This document shows, piece after piece, positions 23,114 through 30,332 of a stretch of 52,149 nt of DNA (positions are counted from its first letter, which is position 1; each line of letters starts with the position of its first letter). The notes under the pieces are model-generated. The model saw only the letters and a program-made list of their open reading frames with translations, ran no database searches and had not been told where the DNA came from. The position numbers and the translations under genes are program-made. The DNA lies in IMG/VR virus record IMGVR_UViG_3300018432_000017, positions 1-52,149 of that record; one strand, 5' to 3'. The stretch is from a virus.

Positions 23114-23435
23114 GTCGCCTCTCCTTGTGAGGGTCCTCAAAGAGCGGATATCCGCCCCAGACCCATTGCCCATCCGGATACCGGCTCGCCGCAATGCGGT
23201 AGCGGTAGCCCCAATGCCGGTTCTCCCACTGCCAATTCATGTGAGCAACCGCTGCCTTGAAGCTACCGGCGAGCGGAGTTGCGGGTAAGTCCTCCTCCGA
23301 GCCGACTTCTCCGCTCATGCCGCCCGCCCTACGAGGCGGAGGCGCCAGGTACCCCGGAAGCACCACCCCCGACACGCTCGGAGCCGTAGTCGCCCCGTCC
23401 CTCGCCTCTCTGGCCGCCCAGTAGTGCTTAGTCAC
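23073..23435 (-). CDS. Protein of unknown function with Trp-rich segment
   Basis: 120 residues; the C-terminal half is unusually Trp/Tyr-rich (MNWQWENRHWGYRYRIA, DGQWVWGGYPLFEDP) and ends in a basic tail. The N-terminal 60 residues are Pro/Gly/Ala-rich. Overlaps the next gene by 41 nt. Function not assignable. Confidence 0.45.
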   Translation of the reverse strand: MTKHYWAAREARDGATTAPSVSGVVLPGYLAPPPRRAGGMSGEVGSEEDLPATPLAGSFKAAVAHMNWQWENRHWGYRYRIAASRYPDGQWVWGGYPLFEDPHKERRHEAQKSRPNQVRR

Positions 23436-23701
23436 GTCGTGCCCCGAGCAGTTGAAGCGTCCCTCCAGACCCGAGGCGCACGCCGGCTCTCCGGATCGAG
23501 CCCAACCGTCAACGGGTCCGACTCCGGGTCAGCCGGGTTGGTCGCATACACCTCGGTCAACTGCAGCCCTTGCTCGCCTTGGTCGAAAATGCGCTCCTTC
23601 CGGTTCGATTCATCAATGAGTCCACCACCGCCGGAGTACTCTCCATGCCCGTCCGGAACCTTTGAATAGCCCATAACAGACAACATCCCTTCAGTGCGCA
23701 C
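23432..23701 (-). CDS. Small protein of unknown function
   Basis: 89 residues from GTG 23701, or 80 from ATG 23674 (MGYSKVPDG) where an AAGGG site lies 13 nt upstream. Gly-rich centre (GHGEYSGGGGLIDESN), polar, no cysteine. ATGA overlap with the downstream gene. Function unknown. Confidence 0.45.
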   Translation of the reverse strand: MRTEGMLSVMGYSKVPDGHGEYSGGGGLIDESNRKERIFDQGEQGLQLTEVYATNPADPESDPLTVGLDPESRRAPRVWRDASTARGTT

Positions 23702-23724
23702 AAACCGTACGGTCGTACGGCTAG

Positions 23725-23973
23725 TTACTTGCTATCGCCCTTCGAGCTTATCGCCTCCGCGATGGCATTCATCGCCTCCGCTACGGACTCCAGAGAGCCG
23801 GCAATGGAAGCCGATCCCTCTCGGACAGCTGTCGCCAAATCATCGTCTCCAGCAGCGAGCTTCATCGCCAGATACTCAAGACCTCCCGGTGCATCGGCAC
23901 CGCCGTGCGCAATCGATCGGATTGCTCGAATCAGATTGTCAAACTCATCAGAAGTAAACGCCTTAGTCATCAT
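23725..23973 (-). CDS. Small helical protein of unknown function
   Basis: 82 residues, Ala/Ser-rich helices (DEFDNLIRAIRSIAHGG, SLESVAEAMNAIAEAISSK). A clean AAAGGGAT site precedes ATG 23973. It is the first gene after the iteron-bearing gap, so it heads a new transcription unit. No family recognised. Confidence 0.6.
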   Translation of the reverse strand: MMTKAFTSDEFDNLIRAIRSIAHGGADAPGGLEYLAMKLAAGDDDLATAVREGSASIAGSLESVAEAMNAIAEAISSKGDSK

Positions 23974-24277
23974 AGATCCCTTTCTATCAGGAAGATCGCC
24001 TTACCTTATGTGTTCGGCCGGTGTCACGGGTGCGCGCGCTCGCCCGCGCGAGGAGCGTATAGCAAAAGCGCGCTACCAGGTAAAACATCCAGCATAGAGC
24101 CGAAAAATAATAGAAGTAATAAATATTAAGGTAATAGGGTAAGGATTCTTAATGATACTACTCTCTACCACTTCAAACACTCCTTACCCTATCGAGATCT
24201 GGAGGGTTACTTTGGGTAAGTAAGGTAAGGCGCCTCGAATCGCCTTACCTTACGAAGGTAATGTGCAAATCAGGACA
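23974..24277. other. AT-rich iteron region, candidate replication origin
   Basis: 304 bp without a gene. It carries three 12-bp copies of CGCCTTACCTTA (23997-24008 and 24241-24252 direct; 24221-24232 inverted), at least five AAGGTAA heptamers counting both strands, and related GGGTAAG words. Two perfect inverted repeats: 13 bp at 24220-24232/24241-24253 with an 8-nt loop, and 12 bp at 24134-24145/24181-24192. Between them, 24097-24180 is far more AT-rich than the genome around it, like an unwinding element. A GC-rich palindrome-like stretch lies near 24031-24052. It directly follows the primase-helicase gene. It may also carry the promoter of the gene at 23973. Confidence 0.65.
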
Positions 24278-26812
24278 TTACGGGACGAAAGTTTTGGCCT
24301 CCGAGGACAGTCCTATGCCCCTCCTCCCCTTGACCGTTTTGCCGTCGACCCACTTGGCTTTCTCCTCGAAGCCGAGTCCGGAGAGGAAGCGTCCGAGCTT
24401 CCGTGAGCCGAACCGGTCATCAACCTTCACCCCCTGGAACCGACACCACCCCTCAAAGGCAGCGCGCAGATCCGCCGAAGGAGTCCACTCCCCGGCATCG
24501 ATAACGCACCAGTCGCTAACAAACTGATCGAAGTCGGAGGCCCCCGCCCGGAAGCGAGAGAGCGCGGAGAAGGCGCCGGGAGGCGGTAGAAGCTCCTTGC
24601 CTCCCCTACCCTGCGCGTACGCCTCCCAGCCCGCGAGAGCCCACGCTAGGACCCCGGAAAGCACATCCGGATCCGACCGCATGAACGTTAGGAAGTCCGG
24701 GTCAATCACTCCAATCGGTACGTCCCACGGCACAACCCGGATCCGGCGCCAGAAAGCAGAGTCGGCCTGCTCGATCGTCGGGACCGCATTGGTCACGAGC
24801 CACGGCGTGAACTGCGGGTGGTAATCCGGATAGTCGTCCGCAGCCATACGTCGCACCGTAAGCGTCCCGCCTCCGGTCAGCCGCTTAGCCTGATCGGCGT
24901 GGAGGTGCCAGGAGGAGGACGCTTCCTCCGCGTACACAAACCGCTTCGGGATCACCTTCAGCAAGTCCGGGCGGGCCTGGTCATTCTGATTGTCGCGGAA
25001 GATGGTTAGGTTGGTAGCTCCCGCGTAGTCCCCGAGCGCAGCGCCCAGGATCTCCATGAATGTCGTCTTGCCGGTAGAGGTCGGCCCGAAGCAGACCGCA
25101 AACAACCGGGCAGAGTTTCCGCCCCGGAGTGAGTACCCGATCAGCATCTGTAGCCATAGCCGTACCTCGGGATCCGGCTGTGCCGACTCGATGAACGACT
25201 CCCATTCCGGAGAAGAGGCCCCCGGTACATAGAGGCCACCAGTCGACAGCGTTAGGTACTGCTCGGGGATCGAGGGCTTGACCGCTACCCCCGAAGGCGA
25301 CAGCTCAATCACCGACCGACCGGACCGCAGCAGCTCCGAACGGGAATCAAACCATGTCGGCTCGACGGTTATCCCTGACCCGGCCTGCGCGGAGGATATG
25401 GCCGCATCCGTGTTGCCCTTCTTGAGGGTGGATTTGATGAAGGCTAGAAACTCCTTCTTCTGCTTCTCATCCTCGATGAACTCGGCTTCCCGCTTCATAT
25501 CAGCCGTAACTGCCCAGAAGCGGCGCCGGATCTCCCCGGCAGCGGAGGTGTCCCGGACCCAACCGTATTTGTTGGAGTCCCAGTACATCCACCGACCCTT
25601 TGAGCCGTAGTCTACATACTTGACGACTCCCATATTTGCCCGGAGGAGTCGCATTGCGTTGCCGTAATCATCCCGCGAGAAGTCAAAATGTCCCGAGCCA
25701 CTTGATCCATTACCATCGGTCGCAATCCACGATTCTTGTTCCCCCGCACCCTCCAGTCCCCCGCTATGTTGTCCTTTCGAATCGCCTCCCGCATCATCTC
25801 CGTTGCCTCCGGAGTGAGCGAATAGAGCACAGAGGTCTTCATCTTTCGGCTTCCCTTCCGCTACAACCTTCGCAACCCCGCGAAGGACGATCCTTTGCCA
25901 TTCGCCGGAGGCCTGCCGCTCATCCGAGCGTCGAGCTACCGCGACCATGAACGGCTTCCGTAGCTCCGCAAGAGCTTTCACGACCCCGGTATGCCCTGCC
26001 TGCGCATCTCCGATCAGCGCCCAGGCGCCATCGCGCCCAGAGTCGTGCGAACCTCCGTCATCTCCCGCGAGCCGTACCGCCTGAGACCATTTGGTCAGAG
26101 TCGACCGCATAGCCGAACACATATCCGGTCCGCCACGGGCCTTAAGCCACCGGAGCCCAGCCTTTGGAGTTATGTCCGCAGACTCGTGTCCTACCCACTC
26201 CCGCCCCGAGGTGAGCCCTTCAACCCATGCCGGCGCGAGCGCGGGAAGCTCCGCCACTCCAGGGAACTCCTCGACAGGCCCAGAAGCGTCGTCAGTCCGC
26301 CACCACTTGTACTCCTCTCCGGTGTCCGGGTGGACGGAGGGTGAGACAATTGCATACCGGTGATCCCACCGGATTAGCTCGATCCCTCCGCCGAACCGAG
26401 AGCGAAGGTCTCCGGGCCACGCTAGGCCCTCCGGTACCGTGAATAGGCGGATGCCGGAGCCGTCCGTCCGGGCGGAGCTGTACCAGGTGTCCGGCAGCTT
26501 CCCCCAGGCTTCCTCCGCAGCGCGAAGCGTCTCCCGCCCCGCCTTCGTCCCGTACATGTCGATATCGAGACCAAGGACGTTGCGCGGCATTCGAAGCGCG
26601 ATGTTGCCGCTAGCCGAAGCCCAGACCATATTGCCAGCGTTTGCCCTGCCCTTCGCGCTCAACAGCCGCTTGAGCGTCAACTCATCAACATATGCGCCAT
26701 TTGCTCCCGTGAAACCGTCCGGGGGCGGATCCTTCTCCCGAGACGGCAGAGGGATAGGACTCCAACCCTCCGCGTGGTAAGCGCGGGCAGCGGCGCTGTA
26801 TGGGCCCGTCAC
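24278..26812 (-). CDS. Bifunctional primase-polymerase / SF3 (D5-like) helicase
   Basis: 844 residues. The N-terminal third is an archaeo-eukaryotic prim-pol domain: GWSPIPLP near the start, LGLDIDMYG with the paired catalytic Asp (about 93-99), and SGIRLF with IELIRWDHRYAIVSPS. The C-terminal half is a superfamily 3 D5/P4-type helicase: Walker A GPTSTGKT, Walker B RFVYAEEA, sensor WLVTNAVP and Arg finger WRRIRV. It would make primers and unwind DNA at the fork or at the adjacent iteron region. The stop lies about 25 nt from the first iteron hairpin; the start makes an ATGA with the small ribbon-helix-helix gene. Confidence 0.92.
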   Translation of the reverse strand: MTGPYSAAARAYHAEGWSPIPLPSREKDPPPDGFTGANGAYVDELTLKRLLSAKGRANAGNMVWASASGNIALRMPRNVLGLDIDMYGTKAGRETLRAAEEAWGKLPDTWYSSARTDGSGIRLFTVPEGLAWPGDLRSRFGGGIELIRWDHRYAIVSPSVHPDTGEEYKWWRTDDASGPVEEFPGVAELPALAPAWVEGLTSGREWVGHESADITPKAGLRWLKARGGPDMCSAMRSTLTKWSQAVRLAGDDGGSHDSGRDGAWALIGDAQAGHTGVVKALAELRKPFMVAVARRSDERQASGEWQRIVLRGVAKVVAEGKPKDEDLCALFAHSGGNGDDAGGDSKGQHSGGLEGAGEQESWIATDGNGSSGSGHFDFSRDDYGNAMRLLRANMGVVKYVDYGSKGRWMYWDSNKYGWVRDTSAAGEIRRRFWAVTADMKREAEFIEDEKQKKEFLAFIKSTLKKGNTDAAISSAQAGSGITVEPTWFDSRSELLRSGRSVIELSPSGVAVKPSIPEQYLTLSTGGLYVPGASSPEWESFIESAQPDPEVRLWLQMLIGYSLRGGNSARLFAVCFGPTSTGKTTFMEILGAALGDYAGATNLTIFRDNQNDQARPDLLKVIPKRFVYAEEASSSWHLHADQAKRLTGGGTLTVRRMAADDYPDYHPQFTPWLVTNAVPTIEQADSAFWRRIRVVPWDVPIGVIDPDFLTFMRSDPDVLSGVLAWALAGWEAYAQGRGGKELLPPPGAFSALSRFRAGASDFDQFVSDWCVIDAGEWTPSADLRAAFEGWCRFQGVKVDDRFGSRKLGRFLSGLGFEEKAKWVDGKTVKGRRGIGLSSEAKTFVP

Positions 26813-26988
26813 TTCCGCCCACGGCGACGGAAGTAGGACTCCACGATCATTTCCCGGACTACGACGGCAATCTCAACCTCTTGGAGCTCCGCCTGCGCTT
26901 CTATGTAGTGCGCAACCTCATCGGGCACAGCACTTTGCACTTTAGGCCCAATTCTGGGCCTGCCAATGCCAACCGTATCCACACCCAT
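26809..26988 (-). CDS. Ribbon-helix-helix (CopG/Arc-like) DNA-binding protein
   Basis: 59 residues from ATG 26988, chosen because of an AAAAAGGAGCGAC site in front; the longer frame has no support. Basic ribbon (RPRIGPKVQSAVP) then a helix-turn-helix pair (DEVAHYIEAQAELQEVE, VVVREMIVESYF) ending RRRGRK: the usual RHH layout. ATGA-coupled to the primase-helicase, so a role at the nearby iterons or in operon control is plausible but inferred. Confidence 0.65.
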   Translation of the reverse strand: MGVDTVGIGRPRIGPKVQSAVPDEVAHYIEAQAELQEVEIAVVVREMIVESYFRRRGRK

Positions 26989-27022
26989 TGTGTCGCTCCT
27001 TTTTCCGATCGAGGCTAGAACT

Positions 27023-27262
27023 CTACTCCCTAAGATCGAAAATGTGGCGCGGATCGTCTGCCCATCCGAAGCAATTAACACACTGCGTAGCGATGTTGCG
27101 GTCAGGGTCATACCTATGCCGGAACCATGAGGCTTCCGCAGCCCGGTCGGAGTCGAGCCGGCGCTTGTTCTCCTCCTCCTCGCTAGTCGGTCTCGGACCT
27201 GGTGTTAGCGAGGTGAGCCTCTTTGTGCCGCCGTAGATATGTGATTGCATGGGATAGGGCAT
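27023..27262 (-). CDS. Small zinc-binding-like protein
   Basis: 79 residues from ATG 27262, with an AAAGGAGC site about 11 nt upstream; a later ATG (27250) is a rival. The first 27 codons overlap the end of the resolvase gene. Ends with the pattern TQCVNCFGWADDPRH, the Cys-x2-Cys-x-GW form found in small actinophage proteins. Basic/acidic middle. Nucleic-acid or metal binding is likely; function unknown. Confidence 0.55.
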   Translation of the reverse strand: MPYPMQSHIYGGTKRLTSLTPGPRPTSEEEENKRRLDSDRAAEASWFRHRYDPDRNIATQCVNCFGWADDPRHIFDLRE

Positions 27263-27785
27263 TGCGGGCGTGCTCCTTTCCTGACAAAGGATTCCAGAAG
27301 CCCCAACGCCGAAGCCTGTCATCGGTTACAGACTTGAGACCGAGCGATGAGCTCTGGGGCGGGACTAGCTGACCCTTCCGCCCGGCGAGGAACATGCGAT
27401 CCTCGAAGCGGGCGGAGAGACGGACCGGAGCCAGTAGCTCCCGCCCCATCGAGAACTTGCGGAGGATGAAATCCTCATACCCTACAAGGGTGTCATCGTC
27501 CCAGGCTTCTACAAGTGACATCATCGAGCCGGCCTGCAGCTCCTCGGGGCCTTCGAATTGCCCAGCGGACCAGCCGGCGAGGTTGTCCAGGATCTTCAGG
27601 TCCGGCTCTTCCATCGCCTCCTTCCAGATGCTCATTACGGCCCAGCCAGTCTCGCCTCCGGGGTCGAACCAGATCGTGGTGACTACCGGCTCTGTCTCGG
27701 GTAGTGAGAAAGCCTCCGGGGAGATGGGAGAGAGCTTCCGGGACTTGACCTTGACAGGTTCAGCAAAGTCGAGTTCCGCGTCCAC
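27183..27785 (-). CDS. RuvC-like Holliday junction resolvase
   Basis: 200 residues from GTG 27785. The RNase H-like fold of RuvC is suggested by an acidic strand (VTTIWFDPGGETGWAVM, Asp in the first strand), a second acidic position (LVGYEDFIL) and the C-terminal KEHARNALSHAITYL helix that normally carries the final acidic or His residue. This divergent RuvC group recurs in actinophage replication modules. It would resolve branched intermediates before packaging. Family confidence is moderate because the C-terminal motif lacks a clear DxxD. Confidence 0.7.
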   Translation of the reverse strand: MDAELDFAEPVKVKSRKLSPISPEAFSLPETEPVVTTIWFDPGGETGWAVMSIWKEAMEEPDLKILDNLAGWSAGQFEGPEELQAGSMMSLVEAWDDDTLVGYEDFILRKFSMGRELLAPVRLSARFEDRMFLAGRKGQLVPPQSSSLGLKSVTDDRLRRWGFWNPLSGKEHARNALSHAITYLRRHKEAHLANTRSETD

Positions 27786-28163
27786 TTATGTCCCGTCCGT
27801 ACGCTCGGTGAAGTCCAGGTAACGGTGCGCATGAAGCCGGGCGAAAGCTGCTCGACCCTCCTCGGTATCAAACTCCCAGAAGGAAGACTCCGCCCCCAGC
27901 TCCTTACACACTTCGCACCGGGCGAGGTAGGAGATGTGGTACAGGCCGAAGCGATAGAGTGCGATCTGGAACCGGTGGGAGGGATCCTTCTCCATGTGCT
28001 CCAGCAACGTCTCTAGCTCGGAGAGGAAGCGCTTGACATTGTCGTCCGCCCCGGCGGTAGGGAGCGCTCCGACAACCGACAGCCCCCACCGGGTCATCGG
28101 CTCGCCTAGCTTCTCCGCCATCTCATCAACGCTGATCTGGGTATAGACCCTCTGTTCAGGCAT
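27786..28163 (-). CDS. Protein of unknown function
   Basis: 125 residues from ATG 28163 (an in-frame TTG at 28172 would add three). Helical, with the pair CEVC separated by two residues (LARCEVCKELG) and charged helices (DNVKRFLSELETLLEHMEK). It lies between the resolvase gene and two small membrane genes. Not assignable. Confidence 0.55.
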   Translation of the reverse strand: MPEQRVYTQISVDEMAEKLGEPMTRWGLSVVGALPTAGADDNVKRFLSELETLLEHMEKDPSHRFQIALYRFGLYHISYLARCEVCKELGAESSFWEFDTEEGRAAFARLHAHRYLDFTERTDGT

Positions 28164-28302
28164 AGCAGACAACTCCCACTAGTAGTGCGAATATAGATAG
28201 CAAAGCGGCCCAAACGAGGAAGGCAGCGCCGATCGAGACCGCACGCTGCCAACCCTCGTTGTACGGGGAGCTAAGCTCCGTAATCCTCTTGATCTTCTTC
28301 AT
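28156..28302 (-). CDS. Small single-pass membrane protein
   Basis: 48 residues: basic, polar N-terminus (MKKIKRITELSSPYNEGWQ) then one hydrophobic helix (SIGAAFLVWAALLSIFALLV). Overlaps the gene upstream by 32 nt and the one downstream by 8 nt, so it exactly bridges them. Topology N-in, C-out by the positive-inside rule. Function unknown. Confidence 0.6.
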   Translation of the reverse strand: MKKIKRITELSSPYNEGWQRAVSIGAAFLVWAALLSIFALLVGVVCYA

Positions 28303-28477
28303 GCTCGACAATCGCTCGATTCCACAAGATGCAGAAGACTAGCGCGGTAACCGCCGAGCCCAACGCCGCGATAGCAGCGAGCCACGAGGGCCATAGAGCG
28401 AATAGGATCTGTGATGCGCCGGTGAGGCCCAGGAATAGCAGCACCCACCGCATCCAGAACCGCGCGCGCGAGCTCAT
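28271..28477 (-). CDS. Small two-pass membrane protein
   Basis: 68 residues with two hydrophobic segments (MRWVLLFLGLTGASQILFA, LAAIAALGSAVTALVFCIL) and an acidic C-terminus (EHEEDQEDYGA). ATGA-coupled to thyX. Two small membrane proteins next to the nucleotide genes are unexplained; possible roles include membrane targeting of replication or superinfection control. Confidence 0.6.
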   Translation of the reverse strand: MSSRARFWMRWVLLFLGLTGASQILFALWPSWLAAIAALGSAVTALVFCILWNRAIVEHEEDQEDYGA

Positions 28478-29544
28478 TGCTTGCCGATCCTGTTACGGGG
28501 CGAGGGGAGGAAGACCCGGTTGCTCTGCTTAGCCCACGGGAACGCGCACTGCTCCTCGACGTTCTCCCAGCCCTGGAACGTGCACTTCCGCTCCTTCGAG
28601 CCGAGCCCTCCGCACACCGTACAGTCGACTAGGGCGATGTCCGGCTCAACCGGAGTCGGGTCCTCCGGGCTGTACGCCACGCCGTCGTAATAGAGCTTCC
28701 CGGAGCCGGCGCAACTCCAACACAGGGCGCCCTTCTCGCAGCTGATCTTGACGTACGGCTCCAGGAAGGGGTGCGCCGCAAGCAAAGCGGACCGCATCGC
28801 GCGGGCAGCGGCCACCATCTCCCACTGGAACATCGAGCAGCCCCGGTAGGCGAACATGGCGATGAACTCGCGGATCGAGTACTCGCACAGAATGTAGTTG
28901 GTGGTGCCCTCCGGCAAGATATAGCGAGCGTCCTGATAGGAGATCCCCGCATCGCACGCCGCCTTGTATGCGGCCCATGACGCCTTCAGGGCCTCCTTCC
29001 AGAGGTGCATAACCCGGTGCTCCCATAGGTCCGGGTCGTCCTCCGTCGCGAGGATCGACATAGGCCAGCGCTGGTTCGGCCGGTCTCCGTACCACGTAGC
29101 CCGCTGGGACTGCTGGTGGAAAGCCGCGCGCCGGGACCGGACTAGCTGGTGCGTGAGGACGCGAGAGGCGCCTATGACCTCGAACACAATCACCTGCGAT
29201 TCCAGTGCCGTCTGGAGCCCTCCCTTGAACATCTCCTCCGGGTCGGTCGCCTCCTCGGGCTCGTTCGGGTTGACGCCGTTGGTAGCGCGAATCGCCCGGC
29301 GGAGAGTCTTCGAGAGCTGCGCCTCATCGACCCCCTGGACCAGGCTCACCTCCAGGTTGTCCGCTCCGAAGTCGACGCGGCCCGTGTCGTACGGAGAGAC
29401 GTGCCCGCCCCCGTTGCGATCGTGGTTGTTGAAAGCCTTGTCGGCAAACAGAAGCTGCTCGCTGACCATGCTGCGCGAGAAGATCACCGACTCCGGCATG
29501 TCCCGGTACGGCGCTGCTCCCCGGTGCGCATGGAGCCAATTCAT
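28474..29544 (-). CDS. thyX: Flavin-dependent thymidylate synthase ThyX
   Basis: 356 residues from ATG 29544, which sits eight bases after GAGGG; an ATG at 29553 would add three. The ThyX core is evident: VIFEV-type strand, HQLVRSRRAAFHQQSQRATWY (signature R-x-R-x7-S with Ser in place of the usual His), and a C-terminal AYRGCSMFQWEMVAAARAM helix. It converts dUMP to dTMP using folate and FAD. The last 75 residues add Cys pairs CWSCAGSGK and DCTVCGGLGSKERKC, like the DnaJ CxxCxGxG knuckle, an extension not needed for ThyX catalysis. It supports DNA synthesis. Confidence 0.88.
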   Translation of the reverse strand: MNWLHAHRGAAPYRDMPESVIFSRSMVSEQLLFADKAFNNHDRNGGGHVSPYDTGRVDFGADNLEVSLVQGVDEAQLSKTLRRAIRATNGVNPNEPEEATDPEEMFKGGLQTALESQVIVFEVIGASRVLTHQLVRSRRAAFHQQSQRATWYGDRPNQRWPMSILATEDDPDLWEHRVMHLWKEALKASWAAYKAACDAGISYQDARYILPEGTTNYILCEYSIREFIAMFAYRGCSMFQWEMVAAARAMRSALLAAHPFLEPYVKISCEKGALCWSCAGSGKLYYDGVAYSPEDPTPVEPDIALVDCTVCGGLGSKERKCTFQGWENVEEQCAFPWAKQSNRVFLPSPRNRIGKQ

Positions 29545-29729
29545 GTTGGCCATCCCTCAATACCTTCCAGTTGGTTTGCTACTATGAGACCGATGGCACT
29601 TACTGTCCAGGCAAACTCGCCTAGCTCATCCCCATCATCCGACTGAACCCCGCACATCGTAAGCGCTACGGCCCAGGACCCCGCAGAGGCGACGACGCAT
29701 CTAGCCCACACCGCCGCGAGCCCTCTCAC
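29541..29729 (-). CDS. Small membrane protein
   Basis: 62 residues from GTG 29729, which makes a GTGA overlap with the small gene upstream. Hydrophobic N-terminal half (LAAVWARCVVASAGSWAVAL) and a second, weaker hydrophobic stretch (VSAIGLIVANQL). Overlaps the ThyX start by a few bases. No family recognised. Confidence 0.5.
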   Translation of the reverse strand: MRGLAAVWARCVVASAGSWAVALTMCGVQSDDGDELGEFAWTVSAIGLIVANQLEGIEGWPT

Positions 29730-29896
29730 TTCGAGGCCGGCTCAGTCTTAGGGGCGGGAACGGGAGCCGGGACTACGGGGTTGACTAGCGAGCACTTGCA
29801 GATATGTTGGGCAAGGGCAACGGCGCCCCACTGGGTGTTGGCCGTAACAAACTCCTTGCAGCCCGAGCACTTCAGGAATGCGACCCTCTCAATCAT
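29726..29896 (-). CDS. Small zinc-ribbon-like protein
   Basis: 56 residues from ATG 29896. One CxxC pair at LKCSGCKEF and a second at HICKCSLV, spaced 21 residues, consistent with one zinc site; the tail is Pro/Val/Ala-rich (VVPAPVPAPKTEPASK). Overlaps the gene upstream by 8 nt and that downstream by 4 nt. Function unknown. Confidence 0.6.
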   Translation of the reverse strand: MIERVAFLKCSGCKEFVTANTQWGAVALAQHICKCSLVNPVVPAPVPAPKTEPASK

Positions 29897-30197
29897 GAGT
29901 CAGGCCCTCCTCGTTGACAAAAGGGCAGTCGCCCAGACCGAGCAACCGGGGGCAGTGCGTGCTTACGTGGCGTAGCAACCGGTCCAGCGACTCGCGCTGC
30001 CGGGCAACCCTCTGGTCGGCGTCCGTCTGGAACTTCGCGCCGATGATCCGGCCGACAACCATAAACTTCTCGCCCGCCCCGCGCTGGGCTCGCTCGACGT
30101 TAAGAGCCCATCCGGTCGTCTTGTTGTCCTTCGTGCCGATGATCTCCAGAATCTCGTTCGGTTCCGGCACGTACAGGGCTTCCCGATTGACGGACAT
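29889..30197 (-). CDS. Protein of unknown function
   Basis: 102 residues from ATG 30197, preceded by GAGAGGAGTCC; a GTG at 30215 would add six. Alpha/beta start (EILEIIGTKDNKTTGWALNV), basic middle, and one Cys near the C-terminus. Stop is within the zinc-ribbon gene downstream. No motif. Confidence 0.55.
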   Translation of the reverse strand: MSVNREALYVPEPNEILEIIGTKDNKTTGWALNVERAQRGAGEKFMVVGRIIGAKFQTDADQRVARQRESLDRLLRHVSTHCPRLLGLGDCPFVNEEGLTHD

Positions 30198-30332
30198 CCG
30201 GGACTCCTCTCTCACTCGCTGCGATCTGATTTACGCGCTCTCGGGCCGCTATGACCCATCCCTCTACCACGATATCTCCTTCCCGCCGCAAGCCTAGTTT
30301 ACGATCGGGAACTGCCGCTACAGGCATATTTC
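30198..30332 (-). other. Short intergenic stretch after dnaE
   Basis: 135 bp. A GGAAGGAGATATC site precedes an in-frame GTG near 30275 and ATG near 30327, but the reading would overlap the next gene by about 98 nt and looks like a shadow. I list it as non-coding with that reservation. Confidence 0.4.

Noticed and set aside
30100-30327. 75-residue ORF after dnaE
   Set aside because: It overlaps the well-supported gene at 29889-30197 by about 98 nt and that part is low in sense; only the GGAAGGAGATATC site argues for it.
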